Assembly (NCBI GenBank): GCA_035508495.1
Contig: DATJMX010000019.1
Span: forward strand, 1 to 58,743
DNA from: Candidatus Binataceae bacterium
GTDB lineage: Bacteria > Desulfobacterota > Binatia > Binatales > Binataceae
DNA: 58,743 nucleotides
Reading direction: 5' to 3'
How positions within the stretch are numbered: the first letter of the stretch is position 1; the number at the start of each line of letters is the position of its first letter. The translations under genes and the position numbers were made by a program. Positions 42,693 to 50,466 of this stretch are shown here, piece by piece. Under the pieces are notes generated by a model. It was not told the origin of the DNA. It did no database searches and saw only the letters and a program-made list of their open reading frames with translations.

Positions 42693-42971
42693 ATGGCAGT
42701 TCGGGTTCGCGTCCCTACCCCGCTTAGAAGATTCACCGCCGGCGTCGATGAAGTTCCCGCCGATGGCGTGTCGGTAAAAACCGTGATCGAGGATCTCGAA
42801 CGGCGTCATCCCGGAATCAGCGAGCGCCTGCTCGACGAGAAGGGCGACCTGCGCCGCTTCGTCAATATCTATCTCAACGGCGACGACATCCGCTTTCTCG
42901 ATGCGCTCAACTCGAAGGTCAAGGATGGCGACGATATCTCAATCGTCCCTGCAATCGCCGGCGGACGCTAA
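42693..42971 (+). CDS. cysO: CysO/HcyS-like sulfur-carrier protein (ends Gly-Gly-Arg)
   Basis: 92 residues, a beta-grasp ubiquitin-like protein. It opens MAVRVRVPTPLRRFTAG, contains VIEDLERRHPGISERLLD and RRFVNIYLNGDDIRFL, and ends VPAIAGGR. The pattern follows M. tuberculosis CysO (LEANYSGISERL, FVNIYVNDEDVRF, LPAVAGG) closely from memory. Unlike CysO it carries one residue, Arg, after the Gly-Gly, so the carrier must be trimmed before adenylation, as HcyS-Ala is trimmed by HcyD in Wolinella. AGGAGG lies 12 bases before the ATG. It precedes the CysM-like gene by 10 bp and is the probable substrate of the operon's E1 enzyme. Confidence 0.9.
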   Translation: MAVRVRVPTPLRRFTAGVDEVPADGVSVKTVIEDLERRHPGISERLLDEKGDLRRFVNIYLNGDDIRFLDALNSKVKDGDDISIVPAIAGGR

Positions 42972-42981
42972 CAGCGAGTTC

Positions 42982-43971
42982 GTGCCGACGAGTCGCGCGG
43001 TTAGCGTACTTGAGCTAATCGGCAACACGCCGCTGCTCGAGATCAAGCGCGCGACGCGGGGCCTCATTCCGCCCGGCGTGCGGATTTTCGCCAAGCTCGA
43101 AGGCTTCAACCCCGGCGGCTCGGTCAAAGATCGCGCCGCGCGCAAGATGCTCGAGGTTGGGATTCGCGACGGCAAACTCAAGCCTGGCAAGGTGATTATA
43201 GATTCGACCTCGGGCAACACCGGGATCGCCCTTGCGATGCTGGGCTCGGCGCTGGGTTACCCGGTCGAGCTGGTGATGGCGGAGAACGTAAGCCGGGAGC
43301 GCAAGAAAATCATCCAGGCCTTCGGCGCGAAGATCCATTTCTCCGACCCGCTCGAAAGCTCCGACGGCGCGATTATCAAGTGCCGCCAGATTATCGCCGC
43401 CGAGCCCGGGCGCTACTTCAAGCCTGATCAGTACAACAATGAGGCGAACGCCCTCGCCCACTTCGAAACCACCGGCCCCGAGATCTGGCATCAGACCGGC
43501 GGACAGGTAACGCACTTCATCGCATGTATCGGCACCAGCGGCACCGTGATGGGAACCGGGCGTTACCTGAAGACGCAAAACCCTGCCGTCAAGGTGATCG
43601 GCGTCGAGCCCGACGATGCGATGCACGGACTCGAAGGTCTGAAGCATATCGCGAGCTCGATCGTCCCTGCGATCTTCCACGAAGAGCAGCTCGACGAGGT
43701 GATGTTCGTCGGCACCGAAGAGTCCTACGACATGGTCTACGTGTTGGGACAGACCGAGGGCGTGCTGGTCGGCCAATCTTCGGGGGCCGCGCTGCTCGCG
43801 GCGTTGCGCGTTGCGCAGACAATTCGCGAGGGCACGATCGTCATCATCTTTCCCGATTTCGGCGACCGTTATCTTTCCACCAACCTCTGGATCGGATGGC
43901 GCGAATGGCGCCCCGAAAAGCTCGAACAAGTGATGAGCAAATGGAACGCGTCCACGAACGCTACTACCTGA
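42982..43971 (+). CDS. cysM: CysM-like cysteine synthase (probably uses the carrier thiocarboxylate)
   Basis: 329 residues from a GTG at 42982; an ATG at 42925 would overlap the carrier gene. It is a fold-type II PLP enzyme with LIGNTPLLEIKRA at the start, PLP Lys49 in NPGGSVKDRAA, the substrate loop TSGNTGIALAM and the phosphate-binding GTSGTVMGTGRY. M. tuberculosis CysM uses O-phosphoserine and CysO thiocarboxylate rather than free sulfide; the adjacent carrier gene makes that likely here. A final C-terminal segment (PDFGDRYLSTNLWIG) resembles CysM. The end overlaps the NIL gene by 31 bp. O-acetylserine sulfhydrylase with free sulfide is the alternative. Confidence 0.9.
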   Translation: MPTSRAVSVLELIGNTPLLEIKRATRGLIPPGVRIFAKLEGFNPGGSVKDRAARKMLEVGIRDGKLKPGKVIIDSTSGNTGIALAMLGSALGYPVELVMAENVSRERKKIIQAFGAKIHFSDPLESSDGAIIKCRQIIAAEPGRYFKPDQYNNEANALAHFETTGPEIWHQTGGQVTHFIACIGTSGTVMGTGRYLKTQNPAVKVIGVEPDDAMHGLEGLKHIASSIVPAIFHEEQLDEVMFVGTEESYDMVYVLGQTEGVLVGQSSGAALLAALRVAQTIREGTIVIIFPDFGDRYLSTNLWIGWREWRPEKLEQVMSKWNASTNATT

Positions 43972-44186
43972 GTTATCCGCGCGCCCTGATAAAGGAGCCG
44001 ATCCTCTATCACCTGGTGAAGAAGTTTGACCTCGTCTTCAACATCCGCGGCGCGAGCGTCTCCGAGGAGATGGGCTTGGTCGCGGTCGAGTTCGAAGGCG
44101 CCCGCGACCAGATCGAACGCGCGCTGACATGGCTTCGCGCCACCGGCGTGACCGTGGAGCCAATCGAAAAAAACGTCATCGAGTAA
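43941..44186 (+). CDS. Stand-alone NIL-domain protein
   Basis: 81 residues: YYLSYPRALIKEPILYHLVKKFD, then NIRGASVSEEMGLVAVEFEG. This is the NIL fold, which in MetN senses methionine as a regulatory tail and in archaea is found with ferredoxin domains in homocysteine synthesis (with COG1900 proteins). Here there is no ferredoxin part. It starts inside the cysM end (31-bp overlap), so expression is coupled. I infer a methionine or SAM sensor, or a subunit, for this operon. Confidence 0.8.
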   Translation: MERVHERYYLSYPRALIKEPILYHLVKKFDLVFNIRGASVSEEMGLVAVEFEGARDQIERALTWLRATGVTVEPIEKNVIE

Positions 44187-44222
44187 GAGGGACGCCCGCG
44201 CAACACGCGCGTGCGCGATGCG

Positions 44223-45749
44223 ATGCCGCTCAGCGACCGGCAAATCGAGCGCTACAGCCGTCAGATAATCGTGCCGGGCATCGGCGGCCTCGCGCAGGAG
44301 CGCCTGCTCGCGTCACGGCTAATGATTTGCGGCGACGCGAGAGACATCGAAGCACCACTCGCTTATCTGGCAGGCGCCGGCATCGGCAAGATCGTCGTGG
44401 TTAGCGATGTGGCCAGCTCTCTTCTCGAACGGATGCATAATCTCAATCCCGACGTATCACTCTCGAAGCGCTCCCCCTCCGAATCCCGCGCCCTGACCAG
44501 GGAGAGGTCGGCGCGCGCCCGGCGCGCGCCGGGTGAGGGTAGCCCGGAAAATGGTGGCGAGCGCGAACGCGGCGGGAAATACCCTCTCCCTGGTCAGGGA
44601 GAGGGAACAGAAAGTCAGGGAGAGGGTATAGAACGGCAGTATGAGACAGGGGCGGATATTTTGTTCGGACTGATCGGGAGCGATGCCGCGATGAACACCT
44701 TCATTGCGATCTCCGATGCCAATCGCGATTACCCAATGATCGTTGCGCGGCTCGATGAGCCGGCGCGGATCGCGATATTGCCGTCGCCGCCGCCGTGCCC
44801 ACGATGCGCTGACATGCTGACGTCGTTCATCTCGCGCGGCGACACGGCCGACTTTGCTGCGATGATCGCCACTGCTGAAGTATTCACGCTCCTCGCGGCG
44901 CAGACGCGGAACGCATCGCTGATCGAGTTCGACAGCTTCGCTACTCGCTCGCGCGCGATCGAGGCGTTGCCCACCTGCGAATGCTCGACGCAGCGGACGA
45001 TCGCGATGGCGACTAGGAAATCTTCGTCAGCGCGCGCGTGGCTGTTCGATTTCGACAACACTCTGGCCGTGTTGCGGCCCGAGGTTGACTGGAAGGGCGC
45101 GCGCCGCGAGCTGGAGTCCTATCTGCGCGCAGAAGGCGCGCCTGACGATCTCTTCGCCCAGGTTCCGAGCGGAGCGATACCGCTTTACGAGGCTTACCGC
45201 GTGCGCTTTGCCGACGCGCATCCGGCGACCGCCGCGCGTGCCTCGGAAATTATCGAAAAATTCGAACTTGCGGGCGTCGATCGGGCCCCGCCGCTCGAAG
45301 GCGCCCTGGAGTTGCTCACATCACTTGCCGAGTGCGGCCCCCGCGTCGCCATCGTAACTTCCAATTCCTCGCGCACGATCGAGCGATGGCTAGGTTTGCA
45401 TCAAGCGCGTAGTCTCGTCGCTGTGATCGCCGGACGTGACAGATTGCTTGCGATGAAGCCCGCGCCCGTAACGGTCGAGCTCGCAGTGCAGGAGCTTGGC
45501 GTCGCCGCAGCCGACTGCGCATTCGCGGGTGACAGCGCCGACGACCTGAAGGCCGCGCACGCCGCCGGCGTTCGGTTTCATGGAATCGCTTCCACCGCCT
45601 CGGCGCGCGACCAATTGATTGCCGCGGGTGCGGACGACGTCTACGCATCGCCGGCCGCGATGGCGATTCATCTCAACCTGTTTCAGCCCGACCCCTCGGA
45701 CGCGACCGGCGAGCGGAACGCGCGCAATGCAAAAGCTGTCCGCAGATAA
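44223..45749 (+). CDS. Degenerate E1/ThiF domain fused to a HAD phosphatase
   Basis: 508 residues in one open frame. Residues 1-80 begin like E1 enzymes (LSDRQIERYSRQIIVPGIGGLAQE), but the ATP loop is lost (GDARDIEAPLAYLAG) and no arginine finger is visible. Residues ~83-138 are encoded by a REP-type repeat. Residues 140-255 (DILFGLIGSDAAMNTFIAISD, then PCPRCADML and CEC) recover an E1-like end with zinc cysteines. From ~270 a HAD domain follows: WLFDFDNTLAV (nucleophile Asp), IVTSNSS, a Lys in MKPAP and FAGDSADDLKAAH. The first half is probably inactive for adenylation and could bind the carrier. The HAD half could be a separate gene from the ATG at 45006, but no stop or binding site separates it. 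Confidence 0.75.
   Translation: MPLSDRQIERYSRQIIVPGIGGLAQERLLASRLMICGDARDIEAPLAYLAGAGIGKIVVVSDVASSLLERMHNLNPDVSLSKRSPSESRALTRERSARARRAPGEGSPENGGERERGGKYPLPGQGEGTESQGEGIERQYETGADILFGLIGSDAAMNTFIAISDANRDYPMIVARLDEPARIAILPSPPPCPRCADMLTSFISRGDTADFAAMIATAEVFTLLAAQTRNASLIEFDSFATRSRAIEALPTCECSTQRTIAMATRKSSSARAWLFDFDNTLAVLRPEVDWKGARRELESYLRAEGAPDDLFAQVPSGAIPLYEAYRVRFADAHPATAARASEIIEKFELAGVDRAPPLEGALELLTSLAECGPRVAIVTSNSSRTIERWLGLHQARSLVAVIAGRDRLLAMKPAPVTVELAVQELGVAAADCAFAGDSADDLKAAHAAGVRFHGIASTASARDQLIAAGADDVYASPAAMAIHLNLFQPDPSDATGERNARNAKAVRR
44470..44630. repeat. REP-type repeat inside a coding frame
   Basis: CCCTGACCAGGGAGAGGTCGG, a GCGCGCGCCCGGCGCGCGC inverted stretch and GGTGAGGGTAGCCCGG repeat the left half of the element at 35.4 kb. 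At 44580-44606 ACCCTCTCCCTGGTCAGGGAGAGGG is the facing half, followed by a short third copy (TCAGGGAGAGGGTA). The length of the insert keeps the reading frame open through the E1-HAD gene. Confidence 0.88.
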
Positions 45750-46875
45750 TCCCGCTCTGCTCAAGCTCGTGCTTGCGCTCAACGGGGTGGCCGCCGACTC
45801 CCGCGCGGAGAGTCTCGAATTCGCGCTCGATGGCGAAGTGTGGGCTGCCGCGCGGGTCAATCCCGCATCGCCTCTGCGGTACGTCGAGCGCGACGGCGCC
45901 GAATTGATAAGCGGACTCGGCGCGGAGATCGGCGTGCGCCGCGCAGCGCCTCCCGCCTATGCGGCACGCAGGAACGCGCGCGGAATCGAACTCGGCAAAA
46001 TTGCCGCGATGTGCGGAACCTACGCGACGGTGATACTGCGCGGCGGATGCAGCCTCGCATCCGCGGGCCGCACCTGCGCGCTGTGCCGTGGCCGCGAGCT
46101 CACCGAGGCCGCAGGCGAAGTCTGGCCAATCGAAGAAGTCGTCGATGCGCTCCGCGCCGCGTTCGATGAAGGCGATGCCGAGTTCGTGCATGTCGTGCTC
46201 GGCCATTTCGCGGCTGACGACGGCGGAGTCCGCGAGCTGGTTCCTTACCTCGACGCGATCCATCGCCACTTCGACACCATCGTCGCCGTCACGATGCATC
46301 CCCCGGCCGACCACCGCGCGATCGATTTCGCCTATGCTTCTGGCGTTGATGCGGTGTGCTACAGCCTCGAGGCTCCCGACGCCGAGACGATGCGCGCGCG
46401 CTTTCCCGGCCGCGCGAGTTTCATCGGCTTCGATCGCTATCTCGACGCGCTCCGTCACGCGACTTCGGTCTTTCCCAGCGGTGCGATCTGGAGCGAGCTG
46501 ATGCTCGACCTCGGCACGCCCGCGGCGCTCGAGACCGTGGCAGCGAAGCTCGCCGCGATGGGCGTGATCCCACTCTTCGGCGTATCGGCTCCTGGAGCGG
46601 CCGCGCTCGATTCCGAACAGGCCGCCGGGATCGCGACGAAGACATTCGAAGCGGTCAACCGCGCCAATATCTCACTCAACTGGATTCGCGACATTTCAAC
46701 TTCCTTCACCCCGCTCGATGCACGCCAACTGCTCGCCGACGCGCCGCAGCTTCCGATGCTGCATCATCTCGGCAGCTCCAGGCTGGGCGCGATGACGACG
46801 CGGTCGCTGGCGCGGATGCGTCGGCGGCTGCGGGTGCGCCGCGTCAGGGCGTCGTTCGACTCCTCGCAATTGTGA
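45727..46875 (+). CDS. Radical-SAM-like protein with a non-standard cysteine motif
   Basis: 382 residues. The middle is a partial TIM-barrel of radical SAM type: FVHVVLGHFAADDG, DTIVAVTMHPP, GVDAVCYSLEAPDAETMRAR and WSELMLDLGTPAALE. The cluster region is MCGTYATVILRGGCSLASAGRTCALC, which contains a CX8CX2C spacing instead of CX3CX2C, with a further Cys ten residues before. That kind of spacing occurs in non-canonical branches such as Elp3-like and archaeosine-type enzymes, so the cluster ligands need checking. It overlaps the E1-HAD gene by 23 bp and the transporter by 4. In a sulfur-transfer operon it may insert or remove sulfur, or process the carrier; this is inference. Confidence 0.72.
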   Translation: MQKLSADNPALLKLVLALNGVAADSRAESLEFALDGEVWAAARVNPASPLRYVERDGAELISGLGAEIGVRRAAPPAYAARRNARGIELGKIAAMCGTYATVILRGGCSLASAGRTCALCRGRELTEAAGEVWPIEEVVDALRAAFDEGDAEFVHVVLGHFAADDGGVRELVPYLDAIHRHFDTIVAVTMHPPADHRAIDFAYASGVDAVCYSLEAPDAETMRARFPGRASFIGFDRYLDALRHATSVFPSGAIWSELMLDLGTPAALETVAAKLAAMGVIPLFGVSAPGAAALDSEQAAGIATKTFEAVNRANISLNWIRDISTSFTPLDARQLLADAPQLPMLHHLGSSRLGAMTTRSLARMRRRLRVRRVRASFDSSQL

Positions 46876-48353
46876 GCGCGCATCAGCCTTCGCCCGAATT
46901 GAGCGAGCCGCCGGTTCCGCACGAGCTCGGCGAAGTCGTCGTCGATACGCGGCCGATCGCCGTCGTCCTGCTCTCGCGCAGTATCCGCCCGCTGATCCTG
47001 GTCGGCGGCGCGATCGTGTTCCTGCTCCTGATGCGTGCGCAGCCGCCGCCGGGCCTCGGCCAAGACGCCGAGGCGGCGCTCGCCGTGTTCGCGCTCGCAG
47101 TTATCTACTGGATCACCGGCGCGCTGCCGCTGATGGTCACGAGCCTGCTCGTAATTGTGCTGCTGCCGCTCGCGGGCGTGCTGCCTGCGCGCAAGGCCTA
47201 CGCGCTCTTCGGTAACGAGGCGATCTTCTTCGTGCTCGCGGCGTTCATGCTGGCCGCGGCAGTGAATCATCGCGGGCTCGGCCGCCGCGTCGCGCTCAAT
47301 ATCTTCCGCCGCTTCGGCCGCACGCCGAAATCTTTGGTCGCATCGATCTTCATGCTGAGCTCGCTGATGTCTTTCGTCGTGCCGGAGCATGCGGTCGCAG
47401 CGATGGTGTTCCCCATCGTGTTCGACATGGTGCGCACGATGGAGCTGAAGCCGGGGCAATCGCGCTACGCGACCGCGATGTTCCTCGCGATGGCGTGGGG
47501 CACCAACACCGGTGGAATCGCGACGCTGCTGGGCGGTGCGCGGGCACCGCTCGCGCTCGCGATCCTGAGCGAATCGACGGGGCAGCGAATTTCTTTCACG
47601 ATGTGGTCGGCCGCGACGCTGCCGCTCGTCGCGTGGCTGATGGTCGCGGGCTACATCATACTGTCCTACTTTTTTCCCGCCGATGTCGATTCGATCGATC
47701 GCAGTATCGGCGAGTTGTCGGAGCACGCGGCGCGTCTTGGACGAATCACCTTCGATGAAAGGATGGTCGCGGCGATTCTCGGAGTCACGGTGATCGCGTG
47801 GCTCGTCGGCAGCCAGGCGCTCGGCTACGCCAGTATCGCGATTCTCGCCGTGGTCGCACTCTTTGCCTTCAATCTGCTCTCGTGGCGCGAGGTCGAGGAA
47901 TACGTCAACTGGGGAATCATCTTGATGTACGGCGGTGCGATCGCGGTCGGCTCCGCGCTGCAAAAAACTGGGGCAGCGGGATATCTCGCAAGCTCGACGC
48001 TCGGCCGTATGAAGTCCCAGACGCTGATGATCGCGATCCTCGGGCTGACGGCTGAGCTCCTGGGCGAGGCGCTCAGCCATTCCGCGGTGGTCGCTGCGCT
48101 ACTGCCAGTGGGCCTCGGACTCGCGAAACGATTTGCGATCGACGCGCGCGCAATCACCCTCACGGTCGCGATTCCTGCGGGTCTGACGTTCATTCTACCG
48201 GTCGGAACCCCCGCTAACGCATTAGCGTACTCATCCGGTTACCTGCGAACCCGCGACCTAGTGCTTCCCGGTGCATTGATGATCCTAAGCGCTTGGATCG
48301 GCCTTAACCTGATGATTCACTTTTATTGGCCACTCATAGGCTTCAATCCGTAG
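46872..48353 (+). CDS. DASS/SLC13-family anion:Na+ symporter
   Basis: 493 residues with about 11-12 hydrophobic helices. Two re-entrant Na+-site-like motifs are visible: GTNTGGIATLLGGARAPLA and, in the second half, LSHSAVVAALLPVGLGLAKR with PVGTPANALAYSSG. This family takes up dicarboxylates or sulfate. Given the sulfate-activation genes downstream, sulfate is plausible, but dicarboxylate is the more common substrate. The start is a GTG at 46872 overlapping the radical SAM stop (GTGA), so it is the last coupled gene of the row. A 33-residue charged N-terminus precedes the first helix. Confidence 0.9.
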   Translation: MSAHQPSPELSEPPVPHELGEVVVDTRPIAVVLLSRSIRPLILVGGAIVFLLLMRAQPPPGLGQDAEAALAVFALAVIYWITGALPLMVTSLLVIVLLPLAGVLPARKAYALFGNEAIFFVLAAFMLAAAVNHRGLGRRVALNIFRRFGRTPKSLVASIFMLSSLMSFVVPEHAVAAMVFPIVFDMVRTMELKPGQSRYATAMFLAMAWGTNTGGIATLLGGARAPLALAILSESTGQRISFTMWSAATLPLVAWLMVAGYIILSYFFPADVDSIDRSIGELSEHAARLGRITFDERMVAAILGVTVIAWLVGSQALGYASIAILAVVALFAFNLLSWREVEEYVNWGIILMYGGAIAVGSALQKTGAAGYLASSTLGRMKSQTLMIAILGLTAELLGEALSHSAVVAALLPVGLGLAKRFAIDARAITLTVAIPAGLTFILPVGTPANALAYSSGYLRTRDLVLPGALMILSAWIGLNLMIHFYWPLIGFNP

Positions 48354-48662
48354 CTCCAAGGACAATTTCATCCGGCTGAAAGAAGGGGACTAAAAAGGGC
48401 AAATCGCGGAGCCCTAACAACCAGAGCGGGGAAACAAACTTCGAAGGACCGGAAGCTAGCGAACCTGAGTTCTAAAGAAAGAGCAAACTGCCGGACGCTC
48501 GCAAAGCGTTCAGCGAAACAAACTTCCCTTCCCGTGCGGGAAGGGGGATCAGACGTCGGTGCGAGATACGGCTAACGCTCGTTGGCTTTACTGCCGCGAC
48601 GGAATTATATAACTTCTGAGACCAACCAAGTAATCTATTTTCAGGGAGTCTGAGAAAACTCA
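48354..48662 (+). promoter_or_regulatory. Leader region of cysC-sat with hairpin and possible promoter
   Basis: No gene is seen. A 12-nt direct repeat (gaaacaaacttc) occurs at 48431-48442 and 48515-48526. A perfect hairpin CCCTTCCCG-TG-CGGGAAGGG spans 48526-48545. A promoter-like pair, TTGGCT (48582-48587) and TATATA (48606-48611) with an 18-bp spacer, lies closer to cysC. The region therefore probably separates the transporter transcript from a cysC-sat transcript, and the repeats may be a regulator site. Confidence 0.45.
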
Positions 48663-49205
48663 ATGGATCAGGGCTTTACTTTGTGGTTTACCGGCCTGTC
48701 CGGGTCGGGAAAATCCACCCTTGCCAATCTCGTTGCCAATGAACTCCGTGAGCGCGGCCATCGCGTGGAAATCCTCGACGGCGACGAGGTCCGCCAGAAC
48801 CTCTCCAAGGGCCTCGGCTTTTCCAAGGAAGACCGCGACACCAACATCCGGCGCATCGGCTGGGTCTGCCATCTGCTGGCGCGCAACGGTGTGATCGCGA
48901 TTTCAGCCGCGATTTCCCCTTACCGCTCCGTGCGCGACGAGGTACGCCGCCAGCACGAACGCTTCTTCGAGGTCTTCGTGAAGTGCCCACTGGACGTGCT
49001 GGTCGAGCGCGACGTGAAGGGCCTCTACAAGAAGGCGATAGCCGGCGAGATCAAAGGCTTTACTGGCGTGTCGGATCCATACGAGGAGCCGCTCAAACCC
49101 GAGCTCGTGGTCGATAGCAGCGTCGAGTCGATCGACGACAGTCTGGCCAAGCTGCTCGGCCGTCTCGAAGAGCTCGGCCATGTCCGCGCTGGAGCAGGCC
49201 GATGA
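48663..49205 (+). CDS. cysC: Adenylylsulfate (APS) kinase
   Basis: 180 residues. It phosphorylates APS to PAPS, the second step of sulfate activation. The P-loop is [11 protein letters not shown] (about 9-19), then [29 protein letters not shown], the APS-binding block, and [21 protein letters not shown], with [12 protein letters not shown] in the lid. Its TGA overlaps the sat ATG by 4 bp (ATGA). This pair is the only sulfate-assimilation set here; sulfite and sulfide forming enzymes are elsewhere. Confidence 0.96.
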   Translation: MDQGFTLWFTGLSGSGKSTLANLVANELRERGHRVEILDGDEVRQNLSKGLGFSKEDRDTNIRRIGWVCHLLARNGVIAISAAISPYRSVRDEVRRQHERFFEVFVKCPLDVLVERDVKGLYKKAIAGEIKGFTGVSDPYEEPLKPELVVDSSVESIDDSLAKLLGRLEELGHVRAGAGR

Positions 49206-50377
49206 GCGTGCGCGATGACGCTATTACTGCCCACGGCGGCGGCGAGCTGGTTGACCTGGTCGCACCCGAGTCCGAGCGCGCTGCGCTGCGGGCCCATGCC
49301 GCGAAGCTCCCGACCGTAACGCTCAACGCGCGCGATCTTGCCGATCTCGAGATGCTCTCGACGGGCGCGTTTTCTCCGCTCACCGGTTTCATGGGCGCAG
49401 CTGACTATACCCGCTCGCGCGACGAGATGCGGCTGGCGTCCGGTATTCCGTGGTCGATTCCGATCACGCTTGGCGTCGACGAGGCCAAGGCCTCGTCGCT
49501 GAAAGTCGGCACCGACGTTGCCCTCGTATCGGCAAGCGGAAAGCCGCTCGCGATTCTCAAGCTTGCTGAAATTTACAAAGTCGATCGGGTCAAGGAAGCC
49601 GAGAAAATTTTCGGCGTGAGCGAGGATGCGCATCCGGGGGCGAAGAACGTCACCTCGATGCCGCCATACTGTCTGGCGGGGCGCGTCACGGTGATCGACG
49701 AGATTCCGGGCCGCACCTTCCTAGAGTTCCCGCGCGAGCCGCGCCAGACGCGCGCCAAGTTCCGCGAGCTCGGATGGCGCAAGATCGTTGCGTTCCAGAC
49801 GCGCAACCCCACCCATCGCGCACACGAGTATATCCAGAAGGCCGCGCTCGAAATCTGCGACGGTCTGATGATCCATCCACTCGTCGGCGAGACCAAGGGC
49901 GACGATGTTCCGGCCACGGTTCGGATGGAGACCTACGAGATCCTGCTCGAGTATTACTATCCGAAGAATCGAGCGATGCTCGGCGTATTCCCGGCGCATA
50001 TGCGCTACGGCGGCCCGCGCGAGGCGATCCTGCACGCGATCGCGCGCCGCAACTACGGCTGCACGCATTTTATCGTGGGCCGCGATCATGCGGGCGTCGG
50101 CAACTACTACGGCACTTACGACGCGCAGAAAATCTTCGACAACTTCAAGCCCGAAGAGCTCGGCATCACGCCGCTGATGTTCGAGAACACATTCTGGTGC
50201 CGCAAGTGCCTCTCGATGGCGTCATACAAGACCTGCCCGCATGCCGACGAAGATCGTTTGCTGCTGTCGGGCACCAAGGTGCGCGAGATGCTGCGCGCGG
50301 GACAGGCGCCGCCGCCCGAATTCACCCGGCCCGAGCTTGCCGCGATCCTGGTCGGTGCGATGAAAGAAAAGAAGTAG
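49202..50377 (+). CDS. sat: ATP sulfurylase (sulfate adenylyltransferase)
   Basis: 391 residues, the single-subunit (Sat/MET3-like) form. It makes APS from ATP and sulfate. Active-site blocks are [17 protein letters not shown] (QxRNPxHxxH) and [18 protein letters not shown] cysteine/His group near the end ([17 protein letters not shown]) resembles the zinc site seen in some bacterial sulfurylases. The ATGA overlap with cysC shows coupled translation. A strong terminator follows. Together with the upstream transporter and the sulfur-carrier genes this links sulfate activation to amino-acid sulfur transfer. Confidence 0.96.
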   Translation: MSVRDDAITAHGGGELVDLVAPESERAALRAHAAKLPTVTLNARDLADLEMLSTGAFSPLTGFMGAADYTRSRDEMRLASGIPWSIPITLGVDEAKASSLKVGTDVALVSASGKPLAILKLAEIYKVDRVKEAEKIFGVSEDAHPGAKNVTSMPPYCLAGRVTVIDEIPGRTFLEFPREPRQTRAKFRELGWRKIVAFQTRNPTHRAHEYIQKAALEICDGLMIHPLVGETKGDDVPATVRMETYEILLEYYYPKNRAMLGVFPAHMRYGGPREAILHAIARRNYGCTHFIVGRDHAGVGNYYGTYDAQKIFDNFKPEELGITPLMFENTFWCRKCLSMASYKTCPHADEDRLLLSGTKVREMLRAGQAPPPEFTRPELAAILVGAMKEKK

Positions 50378-50400
50378 TTCTCGATCTTCGGTGAAATGAT

Positions 50401-50436
50401 AAGCGGGCGATCGATGAGATCGCCCGCTTTCTTTTT
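50401..50436 (+). terminator. Intrinsic terminator after sat
   Basis: A 12-bp stem (50401-50412 with 50418-50429) with loop GATGA, then TCTTTTT. It lies 23 bp past the sat stop. Confidence 0.92.
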
Positions 50437-50466
50437 CGGCCTAGGGATAGGGCTGGCCGCGAATGA

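Noticed and set aside
46356..46871. N-terminal extension of the DASS transporter inside the radical SAM gene
   Set aside because: It is the radical SAM gene read in another frame; the GTG at 46872 with GTGA overlap is the real start.
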